From Marinomonas posidonica_A (GTDB taxonomy: Bacteria > Pseudomonadota > Gammaproteobacteria > Pseudomonadales > Marinomonadaceae), in assembly GCF_043643765.1 (NCBI RefSeq), contig NZ_JBHZSP010000011.1, positions 1 to 64,000 on the forward strand: 64,000 bases of DNA. The letters run 5' to 3'. Below the pieces are notes generated by a model. The model worked only from the letters and a program-made list of their open reading frames with translations, searched no databases and was not told where the DNA came from. Positions 35,061-42,852 of this stretch are shown piece by piece. Within the stretch, counting starts at the first letter, position 1, and each line of letters opens with the position of its first letter. Made by a program: the position numbers and the translations under genes.

Positions 35061-35334
35061 GCCAGACAAAGATTTAGCACAAGACTTCCACATGGATCGC
35101 GTGAACTTGGACATAACCACGTCTGATGAGATAAAGCGCCAAATACACCATATGTCGTTTGGGATCGATGCATTAGATGGACTAGGAATGATGGCGGCTC
35201 ATGCCATTGAAGACGACATAGGCGTAACAGGTGAACAAATCGCTAGCTTGTTGAAGTGCGTGGAATACAGTTTATTGACGACGCAAAGGAAGATCATTGC
35301 GGCCATAGACGAAAACGATGGTAACACCCACTAA
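35053..35334 (+). CDS. Hypothetical protein, 93 aa
   Basis: The ATG at 35053 follows AAGGAG at 35041-35046. A longer frame reading back to 34684 covers the previous gene and is not needed. The protein is helical and acidic (DKDLAQDFHMDRVN..., then LDGLGMMAAHAIEDDIG). It is not recognised. It overlaps the gene before it and converges with ogr, sharing four bases at the stop codons. Confidence 0.6.
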   Translation: MGKPDKDLAQDFHMDRVNLDITTSDEIKRQIHHMSFGIDALDGLGMMAAHAIEDDIGVTGEQIASLLKCVEYSLLTTQRKIIAAIDENDGNTH

Positions 35335-35585
35335 CTAGCGAACATATCCCGCTGCAGAGCCTGCCTTTCTTCGATCGGCAGGCTTTTTATTAGGGCAATG
35401 GCCATTTGTTGTGTGGTGTGTCGAGGTGGGTTTAAATCATGGGAGTGGCTAAGTTTATAAACAAAGCTGGCACCACAGTGTTTGGTGTTGGTGCATTGGC
35501 AATATAGGTCTTTTACCGTGGCCGTCAGCTCATTGCTCGACGTAATCAAGGCTTTGCTGTAACAATGTGGGCAAATGACTCGCAT
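35331..35585 (-). CDS. Ogr/Delta-like zinc-finger late activator
   Basis: The 84-residue protein has the fold of P2 Ogr and P4 Delta. The first pair of cysteines is CPHC (5, 8); the second is C31 and C37 after 22 residues, with CGASF following. P2 Ogr has CX2C-X22-CX4C, so the last gap is one residue longer here. These proteins bind TGT-N12-ACA boxes and recruit RNA polymerase for late genes; two such boxes lie at 31683 and 34382. The gene is intact, in contrast to the remnant at 26127. Confidence 0.8.
   Translation of the reverse strand: MRVICPHCYSKALITSSNELTATVKDLYCQCTNTKHCGASFVYKLSHSHDLNPPRHTTQQMAIALIKSLPIEERQALQRDMFAS
35358..35388 (+). terminator. Terminator inside the ogr reading frame
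   Basis: AGCCTGCC at 35358-35365 pairs with GGCAGGCT at 35377-35384, followed by TTTTT on the plus strand. It ends transcription of the 34671-35334 genes and lies within the coding part of the convergent ogr. Confidence 0.75.
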
Positions 35586-35696
35586 GACGTTATCCCCTAA
35601 GTTTTGGATATTTTAGCAAAAATAAGGGGATATGACAGGGCAACTCCTCTCCTCCATTAGAAGTAAACAAAAAAGATTACTATCAAGCTTTACAAG

Positions 35697-35714
35697 GTAA
35701 ACATATTTGTTTAC
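35697..35714 (+). promoter_or_regulatory. Candidate HicB operator
   Basis: GTAAACA and TGTTTAC form an inverted pair with a four-base spacer, 32 bases before the hicA start. A further half site GTAAACAA occurs at 35663. HicB-type antitoxins with a C-terminal DNA-binding domain repress their own operon from such palindromes. Confidence 0.5.
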
Positions 35715-35746
35715 TATTTGTATTGTTATTTTGACAAGGAGACAAG

Positions 35747-35923
35747 GTGAAGCAAAGTGAATTCAGACGGCAATTAGAAAAGATGGGAGTAGAGGTTAAG
35801 AAAGGCACAAACCACCTAAAGCTCTACTACGAAGATAAACGATCAGTAATGCCAAGACACCCAAGTAAAGAAATACCAGAAGGCACAAGACAGGCAATAC
35901 TGAAACAGCTAGGAATAAAGTAA
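35747..35923 (+). CDS. hicA: HicA mRNA interferase toxin
   Basis: The gene starts at GTG with ACAAGGAGAC just upstream. The 58-residue product has the E. coli-type HicA form: a basic N-terminal helix (FRRQLEKMGVEVKKG), then the catalytic His region GTNHLKLYY, and PRHPSKEIPEGTRQAILKQLGI. It cleaves mRNA when freed from HicB. Toxin-first order is normal for hicAB. Confidence 0.9.
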   Translation: MKQSEFRRQLEKMGVEVKKGTNHLKLYYEDKRSVMPRHPSKEIPEGTRQAILKQLGIK

Positions 35924-36045
35924 CCCGCAAGGGTTATTTTATTCGATGTAATTGAGTTAATACCAATTCTAAGCCGCAAAGGTGGCTTAGAAAAATAGCA
36001 TATGAAACGCGCATGGGCGTTTATATAAATATAGGATTTATTGCT

Positions 36046-36453
36046 ATGAAATACCCAGTCACAATTGAAAGAGACGGAAATGGCTACAGCGTTAGTTTTC
36101 CTGATATTCCAGAAGCGTTAACCTGTGGCGACACTTACGAAGAAGCTTTAGCCGAAGCAGAAGACGCCTTGGTTACCGCTTTTGAGTTCTATTTTGAAGA
36201 CGAACGCTCGGTACCGCTACCGTCTAAAGTAACCAGTGAATCCGTGAGCGTGCCTTTAAGCGTTTGGAGCAAAGTGCTTCTACTGAACGCGATGCTTGAA
36301 GAGCATGTTTCTCAATCGGAACTGGCCAAACGTATCGGTAAAAAGAAGCAGGAAATGCAACGTATTATCAACCTTGGCCATAATACGAAAATCGATACGT
36401 TGGTAAGCGCTTTAGAAGCATTAGGTAAGAAAATAAACTTCTCTGTCGTCTGA
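36046..36453 (+). CDS. hicB: HicB antitoxin
   Basis: The ATG at 36046 (ATAGGA upstream) gives 135 residues beginning MKYPVTIERDGNGYSVSF. Residues 1-70 are the HicB partial RNase H fold (FPDIPEALTCGDTYEEALAEAEDAL). Residues 85-135 are a helix-turn-helix (SQSELAKRIGKKKQEMQRI). The length and sequence closely follow E. coli HicB. It neutralises HicA and represses the operon. Confidence 0.92.
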   Translation: MKYPVTIERDGNGYSVSFPDIPEALTCGDTYEEALAEAEDALVTAFEFYFEDERSVPLPSKVTSESVSVPLSVWSKVLLLNAMLEEHVSQSELAKRIGKKKQEMQRIINLGHNTKIDTLVSALEALGKKINFSVV

Positions 36454-36480
36454 GTTTGTTTTTTCGCACCTTGTTAAATT

Positions 36481-36507
36481 AGCCCCTCACATGAGGGGTT
36501 TTTTTAT
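36481..36507 (+). terminator. Terminator after hicB
   Basis: CCCCTCA and TGAGGGG form a stem with a two-base loop, followed by seven T. It ends the hicAB transcript. Confidence 0.85.
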
Positions 36508-36612
36508 ATCTTTTCGCTCACTTTGTTCATCCATAATATTCATCGGCAAAACTAATCCCCTTAAGTAAAACCAACTTATTTACAGTCGTTTTAGACGAGT
36601 AGAAGAGTAAAA

Positions 36613-37158
36613 ATGAATTTAGCATTAGCTTTACCTTATGAAGACAAGGTATCAAACCAAACAATATGGAGAAACAATATGGCTGGTGACTTATTAATTG
36701 AAAACTTATCTCTTGATGATAAAAATACTTTTGAGGCAGCTGGTGCAACTATTCAGAAGGCGATATACCATAGTGATAAAGCATGGCGACAGTATGAGAA
36801 CGTCCTGATTGAAAGATTGAATAATCCTGGCCCATCTGCTCGCGGCGATTTACCCGCGCACGCTTATATACGATTTGATGCTAATAATGCTGGAATGGTA
36901 GATGCATACTGTAACAGCAGGATAAATAAAGCAAAACTCAACAATGCACTAGTAAAACTCTCTAGACCTCTAGGAATCGTTAGTGCCAACCCAAACCTTG
37001 CAAATTGGCCAGGTAATGGGGATTGGGATAGCGCAGCCAACATACTATTAACTGCACTGGCCAACGGCTCTGTAGTAATAGAATATTATAAACAAGATAA
37101 CTCACCAGTCATAAATGTCTTTGGCTATGATAATGATTGGGGAAAATACCCTGAGTAA
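36613..37158 (+). CDS. Hypothetical protein, 181 aa
   Basis: The protein is soluble, with no motif that I recognise. It has many Asn and Asp residues and a C-terminal GYDNDWGKYPE. A start at the ATG of 36679 (MAGDLLIENL) is also possible and is preceded by AGAAACAAT rather than a good site. It lies alone between two terminators in the second element and is probably cargo. Confidence 0.5.
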   Translation: MNLALALPYEDKVSNQTIWRNNMAGDLLIENLSLDDKNTFEAAGATIQKAIYHSDKAWRQYENVLIERLNNPGPSARGDLPAHAYIRFDANNAGMVDAYCNSRINKAKLNNALVKLSRPLGIVSANPNLANWPGNGDWDSAANILLTALANGSVVIEYYKQDNSPVINVFGYDNDWGKYPE

Positions 37159-37177
37159 TCATTGACAACTGCCATTA

Positions 37178-37203
37178 AAGCACCTCTTTTGAGGGGCTTT
37201 TTT
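37178..37203 (+). terminator. Terminator after the 181-aa gene
   Basis: AAGCACCTC pairs with GAGGGGCTT (one mismatch), followed by a T run. It serves the plus-strand gene just before it. Confidence 0.7.
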
Positions 37204-37211
37204 ATACCTCA

Positions 37212-37635
37212 TTACATGGCACTTTCACCGTGCCATTTGGGCTCTCCAAAGCTCACTGCGCCAGCACCTATGTGCTGGTTTATCTCTAAAAACGGTTGCT
37301 GTAGGGCGCTGACTTCCAGTTCGTGGTAAACCCGCATGATCTTCTCTATGTCTCCAAAGCCGCCGTTGGTTTCTGGCATGATGCCCGATAGGCCCGGCTG
37401 CATGCGGTGCATGGAGAGGATTTCATCTCGGGTGATGTTCTTTATCCGCTCGAATTCGTCTTTGGTACCTATGTCGCCCACTGGGATGATTTGCACCGGC
37501 TCTTTGGCTTGGGATTTACCAATATTTAAGAACAACAATCGGAAGTTACCAGGGCCTTTTGAGGACTGTACTTTTTTCTGTATGGCTTTGGCGGTTTCTT
37601 CGTCTAAGTCGGCATCGTTGGTCACTAAATGGAAA
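37212..37635 (-). pseudogene. Phage portal protein, C-terminal fragment
   Basis: The readable part has PBSX/P2-type portal landmarks: SSKGPGNFRLLFLN, IPVGDIGTKDEF, IKNITRDEILSMHRMQP, and GGFGDIEKIMRVY, ending in EINQHIGAG. Only the last third of a normal portal is present. Upstream of about 37635 the frame passes into integrase sequence on the other strand, so a deletion has fused the two. In P2 the portal gene and integrase read the same way, but here they face each other, so an inversion is also likely. Confidence 0.82.
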
Positions 37636-37688
37636 GAATGTGAAATAAGTATAAGACAAAAACGGAACGTTTCAGAGCGACTGGATAA
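37635..37688 (+). pseudogene. Tail of a second integrase gene
   Basis: The frame reads RM*NKYKTKTERFRATG before a stop. It aligns with the last 17 codons of the integrase remnant ending at 28968 (SMRNKYKTKIERFKAAR). One codon is now TGA where the other copy has AGG. It is followed, as in the first copy, by a terminator and the tRNA-Phe end. Confidence 0.78.
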
Positions 37689-37723
37689 CCCTTTGTGCCC
37701 ATTTAGGCACAAATTAGGCAAAA

Positions 37724-37750
37724 AAAAACCCGCTATAATAAGCGGGTTTC
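37724..37750 (-). terminator. tRNA-Phe terminator
   Basis: AAACCCGCT and AGCGGGTTT form a stem, and on the minus strand nine T follow. It ends the tRNA-Phe transcript. A diverged copy lies at 29004-29030. Confidence 0.8.
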
Positions 37751-37804
37751 TTTAATCATGGTGCCCAGAGACGGAATCGAACCGCCGACACGAGGATTTT
37801 CAAT
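37750..37804. repeat. att-type direct repeat, copy B (inside tRNA-Phe)
   Basis: These 55 bases, identical to 29029-29083, cover the 3' part of the intact tRNA-Phe and nine bases past it. This is the tRNA-side junction of the second integrated element. Confidence 0.88.
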
Positions 37805-37834
37805 CCTCTGCTCTACCGACTGAGCTATCTGGGC
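37759..37834 (-). tRNA. tRNA-Phe (anticodon GAA)
   Basis: The 76 bases on the minus strand fold as a full cloverleaf: the acceptor GCCCAGA pairs with TCTGGGC, the anticodon loop is TTGAAAA with GAA at its centre, the T arm contains GGTTCGATTCC, and CCA is encoded. Its 3' part is the integration site of the accessory elements, which have rebuilt it so that the tRNA stays functional. Confidence 0.97.
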
Positions 37835-37954
37835 AAGTGGGGCGTATTATAGAGAAACCTTTTTTATGGTCAATACTTTTTTTTGAAAAAAACATAAAAA
37901 CTTAGTTTTCGCCGATTGTCTGGTATTATCTCTGAATATCAAGGAGATAAATTC

Positions 37955-38431
37955 ATGCTACACATTGTACTTTACCAACCTGAAATTCCACCTAATACCG
38001 GCAATGTTATCCGCCTTTGTGCCAACACGGGCTACCACCTTCATCTGATCGAACCTTTGGGTTTTGAGTTAGAAGATAAAAAGCTACGTCGTGCAGGCTT
38101 GGACTACCATGAGTTCACACGCTTAAAACGCTACCCTGACTTTCAAGCGTTTCTTGATCAAAACGAGACGGGCACTGTGTATGCGCTGACCACAAAAGGC
38201 AGTCATACGCACAGTGAAGCGGAATTTGTGGAAAATGATGTTTTGGTGTTTGGCCCGGAAACACGAGGTCTGCCTGCTGACTTTATTGAAGCTTTACCAC
38301 CAGCACAACGCTTACGTCTGCCCATGCAAGCTAATTCACGTAGTTTAAATCTTTCCAACACCGTAGCCGTGATGGTTTACGAATCTTGGCGACAACTCGA
38401 CTACGCTATGCCCAGTGAAATGAACGATTAG
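37955..38431 (+). CDS. trmL: tRNA (cytidine(34)-2'-O)-methyltransferase TrmL
   Basis: From the ATG at 37955 (AAGGAG upstream) the protein is 158 residues. It shows the SPOUT knot pattern: LYQPEIPPNTGNVIRLCANTG, then LVFGPETRGLP, and a final LRLPMQANSRSLNLSN. TrmL methylates the wobble base of tRNA-Leu. The longer frame from 37916 adds 13 residues not typical for the family. Confidence 0.93.
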   Translation: MLHIVLYQPEIPPNTGNVIRLCANTGYHLHLIEPLGFELEDKKLRRAGLDYHEFTRLKRYPDFQAFLDQNETGTVYALTTKGSHTHSEAEFVENDVLVFGPETRGLPADFIEALPPAQRLRLPMQANSRSLNLSNTVAVMVYESWRQLDYAMPSEMND

Positions 38432-38438
38432 GAGCCCA

Positions 38439-39539
38439 ATGAATTCTCTTAGCCTCCTGTTAAAACGGAAAAACAGCCGTCGCCAATTTCGTAAGGAAGT
38501 GCACCTTCACGAAACCACGGACTTAAAAAAGCGCCTGCTGCTGTTAGCGGGCGTCATTGCACTTCATAGTCTCGCCATGGTGTTGTTTGAAGATTTGGAC
38601 TGGTGGCAAGCATTTTGGCTCACCATGACGTCAGCCAGCACAACCGGTTATGGGGATTTATCCGCCGTTAGCTTCTGGGGGCAGTTTTGCACCATCGTAT
38701 TAATTTATGGAATGGGCATTACCCTGCTAGCACAAATTGCCAGTGACTATGTTGAACTCAGATTAATGCGTAAAGAAATGCGCATCAAAGGCCGAATGAG
38801 GTGGGACCATATGCAAGATCATATTCTTATCATCAACACACCCAAATATGACGCAGAACGCTATCTGGGTCTCTTGGTGAATCAAATTAATCAAACACCT
38901 GAATTAGCCGATACGCCCATTCAAATTCTCACCACAGCCTTTCCGGATGGTTTACCAAACGACCTTAGATTACAAGGCGTGGTTCATCATACTGGCGATG
39001 CGTTGGAAGATGGCATGTTACTCTCCGCTGGCATACAAAATGCCAAATACGTGATTGTGCTATCACCCGATAGCCGCAACAATCATTGCGATAGCTTAAT
39101 TTTTGATGCCTTACATAGGATTAAGCAGATAGGTTCGTCTGCCTTTCTACTGGTCGAAGCCATTAATGACAGTAATCGTCCTCGTTTCAAGACGGCTGGT
39201 GCGAATGCGGTGATTCGTCCGATTCGAGCCTACCCAGAAATGCTAGTACGATCTTTGATCGCACCAGGCACTGAGCAAGTATTGGAAGATTTATTTCGAC
39301 ATCAAGGGGATCATACCATTCGCCTAGATATCAGTTTGTCGGATGTGAGCTGGGCCCATGTGGTCTCAACGCTCATTCTAAAAGACATTGGCACGGCGTT
39401 AGGTTATGTGAAGCAAGGTGGCGACATTGTCACTCACCCTCAGTCCAAAGAATTAATTGACGCTAAAGGTCTGATCATTCTTGTCAATGACAATCAAACG
39501 TTACCAGAGGTTGAGCAGATTCGACGTTTGTTTGCTTAA
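38439..39539 (+). CDS. Potassium channel protein with TrkA-N domain
   Basis: The 366-residue protein starts with two membrane helices on either side of a pore loop with the selectivity filter TTGYGD (about residue 68). The rest is cytoplasmic and includes a TrkA-N/RCK-like region (about 125-250) and a C-terminal part with IVLSPDSRNN. It probably gates K+ flow in response to a ligand. It starts eight bases after trmL. Beyond it, CATCAAGCTG and CAGCTTGATG (39548-39592) form a hairpin shared with the end of the convergent antiporter gene. Confidence 0.85.
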   Translation: MNSLSLLLKRKNSRRQFRKEVHLHETTDLKKRLLLLAGVIALHSLAMVLFEDLDWWQAFWLTMTSASTTGYGDLSAVSFWGQFCTIVLIYGMGITLLAQIASDYVELRLMRKEMRIKGRMRWDHMQDHILIINTPKYDAERYLGLLVNQINQTPELADTPIQILTTAFPDGLPNDLRLQGVVHHTGDALEDGMLLSAGIQNAKYVIVLSPDSRNNHCDSLIFDALHRIKQIGSSAFLLVEAINDSNRPRFKTAGANAVIRPIRAYPEMLVRSLIAPGTEQVLEDLFRHQGDHTIRLDISLSDVSWAHVVSTLILKDIGTALGYVKQGGDIVTHPQSKELIDAKGLIILVNDNQTLPEVEQIRRLFA

Positions 39540-39572
39540 ATCACTCACATCAAGCTGAGCGACGGCTGACGA

Positions 39573-41306
39573 CTAACTTTGCAGCTTGATGCCCACTACG
39601 GTAATGTCTGCGCCATCCATTTGTCGAATGGTTAGGCGCAGCTTACCGAATCTCACTCGGTCACCCACCACAACTTGTCGCCCTAGCTGACGCTTTAATA
39701 AGTCCGCTGCGGTTTCTTGATCGTTTATGTCTTGACTGTCGACACCATAGGTTTGCGCCAATACTAATAAAGACGCATCACCATGAACCGAAAACTCTCC
39801 GAAAAAGTTTTGCATGAGGAATGACGCGGTGCCTTTTTGAGCAAAAGCAAAGGCGACATCATTCACATCATTTGGATGCAGCAACATCCAGACGCGATCG
39901 CCGGTCATTAATTCCGTTTCCGCCGTCACCACCATTGGATGTTGATTACGTACTAAAGCCACTAACTGAGGTGTGTCGACGCTCACACTTGGCACATTAT
40001 GAATGATGGCCGCAGGGATACGAATGCCGTCCGCTTGCACTAGAAACTCATACAGTTCTAATGACGGATGAAACGCATCACTTTCGGTCAACGAAAAACG
40101 CGTGGTTGGTTGTGGAACAGGTGGCACCACGACTTTCAGCCATCGCGCCATCAACGGTACAGTAGAGCCCTGTAATAGCAGAGAAATCAACACCACAGTA
40201 AAGGTAATCTCGAACAATAAATTAGAGTTACTTAGCCCTGCAATGACCGGATACAATGCCAATACGATTGGCACCGCACCACGTAACCCTACCCAACTAA
40301 TATAGAAACGTTCAGGCCAACGAAAATCAAATGGCAGTAGACATATTAGGATCGCCACAGGGCGAGCAATAAAAATGAGGAAAAGTGCAATCAATACCGC
40401 TTGCCAGCCATAAGCCAATAAATCCGACGGGGTAACCAGTAATCCTAGCAACAAAAACATACCAGCTTGAGCTAGCCAAGCCAGACCATCCATAGCCTGA
40501 GAAATGGAATCATGCTGTTTGATCTTACCATTCCCCAGTATCACACCCACTAAATAAACCGCTAAAAAGCCACTGCCGCCCAGCATATTGACGCCCGAAA
40601 AAATGGCCAGACCGCAGGAGACAATCAGCAGGGCATATAAACCTTCCACTAAGGGAATTCGCTGCAGCAACAGTAATGCGCAGCGACCACCTAACCAGCC
40701 CAAAAAGCCACCAATCGCAAACTGTAATCCGATCTGGCTAAGAAAACCCCACAAACTAACTTGTTCTGAAGACTGCAGTAAACCGGTTAGCATCACCACC
40801 AGCAGAATCGCCATCGGGTCGTTCGCACCCGATTCTATTTCTAATGTTCCACCAACACGCTCATTCAACCTGACGCCACTATTGCGTAACAAATTAAACA
40901 CCGCGGCCGCATCGGTCGAACCGACAATGGCCCCCAGTAAAAGCCCATAAATTAAATCAACATTCAACAACCAAGCCGCAAAGGAACCCACCGCCGCCGT
41001 GGTCATCACCACACCTAGGGTCGCTAAAGACAAAGAAGGCCATAAAGCCACTCGGAAAGTACTGATCTTGGTACGCATACCACCATCAAGAAGAATGACA
41101 GCCAAGGCAAGATTACCAACAAAAAAGGCAAGATTTGGGTTGTCAAAGTCCAGTCGGCCTACCCCTTCTTCACCTGCTAGCATTCCCATTCCAAGGAACA
41201 CAAGAAGCAAAGGCAGACCAACGCGAACAGTAACAGAGCTGGCGAGGATGCTGACTAGCAGCAGCGCCCCCGCAAGGAAGATAAATCCATTTGTATCGAT
41301 GTTAAT
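39573..41306 (-). CDS. nhaP2: K+/H+ antiporter NhaP2 (CvrA) type, likely AUU start
   Basis: The protein is 577 residues if started at ATT (41306-41304), next to the 578 of E. coli NhaP2. It has a CPA1 exchanger domain of about 12 helices with GSTDAAAVFNLL and ESGANDPMAI, then TrkA-C and CorC/HlyC-like domains at the end. No ATG, GTG or TTG lies between the upstream stop and the first conserved helix. The first TTG (41210) would delete the first 32 residues, including a conserved helix. ATT AAC ATC GAT gives a start that aligns with the family start, with AGGT five bases upstream. It begins 15 bases after the ferredoxin stop. Confidence 0.82.
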   Translation of the reverse strand: MNIDTNGFIFLAGALLLVSILASSVTVRVGLPLLLVFLGMGMLAGEEGVGRLDFDNPNLAFFVGNLALAVILLDGGMRTKISTFRVALWPSLSLATLGVVMTTAAVGSFAAWLLNVDLIYGLLLGAIVGSTDAAAVFNLLRNSGVRLNERVGGTLEIESGANDPMAILLVVMLTGLLQSSEQVSLWGFLSQIGLQFAIGGFLGWLGGRCALLLLQRIPLVEGLYALLIVSCGLAIFSGVNMLGGSGFLAVYLVGVILGNGKIKQHDSISQAMDGLAWLAQAGMFLLLGLLVTPSDLLAYGWQAVLIALFLIFIARPVAILICLLPFDFRWPERFYISWVGLRGAVPIVLALYPVIAGLSNSNLLFEITFTVVLISLLLQGSTVPLMARWLKVVVPPVPQPTTRFSLTESDAFHPSLELYEFLVQADGIRIPAAIIHNVPSVSVDTPQLVALVRNQHPMVVTAETELMTGDRVWMLLHPNDVNDVAFAFAQKGTASFLMQNFFGEFSVHGDASLLVLAQTYGVDSQDINDQETAADLLKRQLGRQVVVGDRVRFGKLRLTIRQMDGADITVVGIKLQS

Positions 41307-41320
41307 TTCAACCTAAGACG

Positions 41321-41572
41321 TTAAAGTTGACCTGTTAATGTCAGGTATTTTTCCATTAACTGCTCTTCCGTTTCCTTATAGTTCGGATCTAATGGAATAC
41401 AGTCAACAGGACAGACTTGTTGACACTGCGGTTCATCAAAGTGACCAACACACTCAGTGCATTTTGACGGTTCAATGACGTATATTTCTTCCCCTTGAAA
41501 AATGGCCTCATTCGGACATTCAGGTTCGCATACATCACAGTTTATACAATCATCGGTAATAATAAGAGACAT
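41321..41572 (-). CDS. YfhL-type 2[4Fe-4S] ferredoxin
   Basis: The 83-residue protein has CINCDVCEPECP (first cluster) and CTECVGHFDEPQCQQVCPVDC (second cluster), as in YfhL-type ferredoxins, which have a longer loop in the second motif. It acts as a low-potential electron carrier in the cytoplasm. It sits 53 bases after coaD, a pairing common in gammaproteobacteria. Confidence 0.92.
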   Translation of the reverse strand: MSLIITDDCINCDVCEPECPNEAIFQGEEIYVIEPSKCTECVGHFDEPQCQQVCPVDCIPLDPNYKETEEQLMEKYLTLTGQL

Positions 41573-41625
41573 TCGTTCTCTCCAAAATCGCCATAGATTC
41601 TACAGCGTAATCAAACAAATCAGTT

Positions 41626-42111
41626 TTACAACGTTTGATAGTGTTCCTGAAGTACTCGTTTCACTTCAGGGTTTACAAACTGTCCGAAATCCCCATTTAG
41701 TGAAGCAATTTCTCGAACTAACGTAGAAGAAATATAAGAGTGCTTCTCTGAAGGCGTCAAGAAAATGCTTTCCACATCTGGCGCAATAACACGGTTCATG
41801 TTCGCCAATTGGAATTCATATTCAAAATCCGACACCGCACGCAAGCCACGAATAACGACTTGGCCATTTACTGAGCGAGTAAACTCAGTTAATAGATTAT
41901 CGAAACCGAGTACTTCCACATTGGGTAAATGCCCAAGCACCTTTTTGGCCAATGAAATACGCAATTCATGGGACAAGGCCGGACGTTTCTTAGGGCTCGC
42001 CGCCACCGCAACTATTACTTTAGAGAATAGTTTTGAAGCGCGATCAACCAAATCCGTATGGCCGTTTGTAATAGGATCAAATGTCCCCGGATAAACCGCA
42101 ATCGTACTCAT
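41626..42111 (-). CDS. coaD: Phosphopantetheine adenylyltransferase
   Basis: The 161-residue protein begins MSTIAVYPGTFDPITNGH with the TxGH nucleotide-binding motif. It ends with the ISSTLVREIASLNGD block that holds the ISSTxxR motif. It joins ATP to phosphopantetheine in coenzyme A synthesis. An ATG at 42120 is close and in frame, but family members start at the later position. Confidence 0.95.
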   Translation of the reverse strand: MSTIAVYPGTFDPITNGHTDLVDRASKLFSKVIVAVAASPKKRPALSHELRISLAKKVLGHLPNVEVLGFDNLLTEFTRSVNGQVVIRGLRAVSDFEYEFQLANMNRVIAPDVESIFLTPSEKHSYISSTLVREIASLNGDFGQFVNPEVKRVLQEHYQTL

Positions 42112-42280
42112 AGCTTTCATCCAAAAAATTAACAAGGGAGCAGGAGCGAAGGCGGTTTTATCATATGTCGCCTATCTTCACTCCCATTTAGGGGTCGCAT
42201 CATATAGGAATATGCCGATCTTCTCAATTCGGCACCTTCCTCCGCCTATTTATCCGCGTGATGCCCCACATCACTTACTT

Positions 42281-42832
42281 CTATCCGAAACCGTAAAACG
42301 CCAATGCTTGCTTCGAAAACGAAATCGCTAAGAAGATAAAGATAGGTGATAAGTCCAATCCTCCCAACGGCGGAATAACGCGCTGACAAGCACTATACAA
42401 AGGTGCAGTGATCTGAGCAACCAACATTGCCCCTGGGTGATTGGCACCTGGTGCCACCCAACTTAGGATCACCGAAATCAACATCGCCCAGAAATATAAG
42501 TCTAACAGGTGATACAACACCCCGACGACTGTGGCAATGAAGTATTGTATTGGCTGAGCGTTCACCCCGTGCATAAAATTAATTAACAACAGAGTAAGCA
42601 GCTGCACAATTAACGCCAACACCAAAGACGCTGTGTCGAGACGACCTATCGACGGTATAATCTTACGCAATGGAATGATAAATGGACTGGTCGCTTTTAC
42701 CACGCCCTGACTAATCGGGTTATAAAAGTCAGCTCGAGTAAGCTGCAGCACCAGGCGCAGCAGTACAATGAATAAATACAAGTTACCAATGACTTGTATT
42801 AGCATCACAAATGGGTTTGATTGCATTGCCAT
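42281..42832 (-). CDS. yggT: YggT family membrane protein
   Basis: The 183-residue protein carries two YggT repeats, each with two helices and a conserved P-x-Y/F-x-x-x-R turn (SPFIIPLRKIIPSIGRLD, then APLYSACQRVIPPLGGLD). Its role in envelope or division functions is not settled. It follows proC by 20 bases, in the widespread yggS-proC-yggT order. Confidence 0.9.
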   Translation of the reverse strand: MAMQSNPFVMLIQVIGNLYLFIVLLRLVLQLTRADFYNPISQGVVKATSPFIIPLRKIIPSIGRLDTASLVLALIVQLLTLLLINFMHGVNAQPIQYFIATVVGVLYHLLDLYFWAMLISVILSWVAPGANHPGAMLVAQITAPLYSACQRVIPPLGGLDLSPIFIFLAISFSKQALAFYGFG

Positions 42833-42852
42833 TTTCCTTAGTTAAATGTTGT

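Noticed and set aside
26000..37834. CRISPR array in the accessory region
   Set aside because: No set of regularly spaced short repeats is visible; the repeats present are the two att copies, the two Ogr boxes and the two target hairpins.
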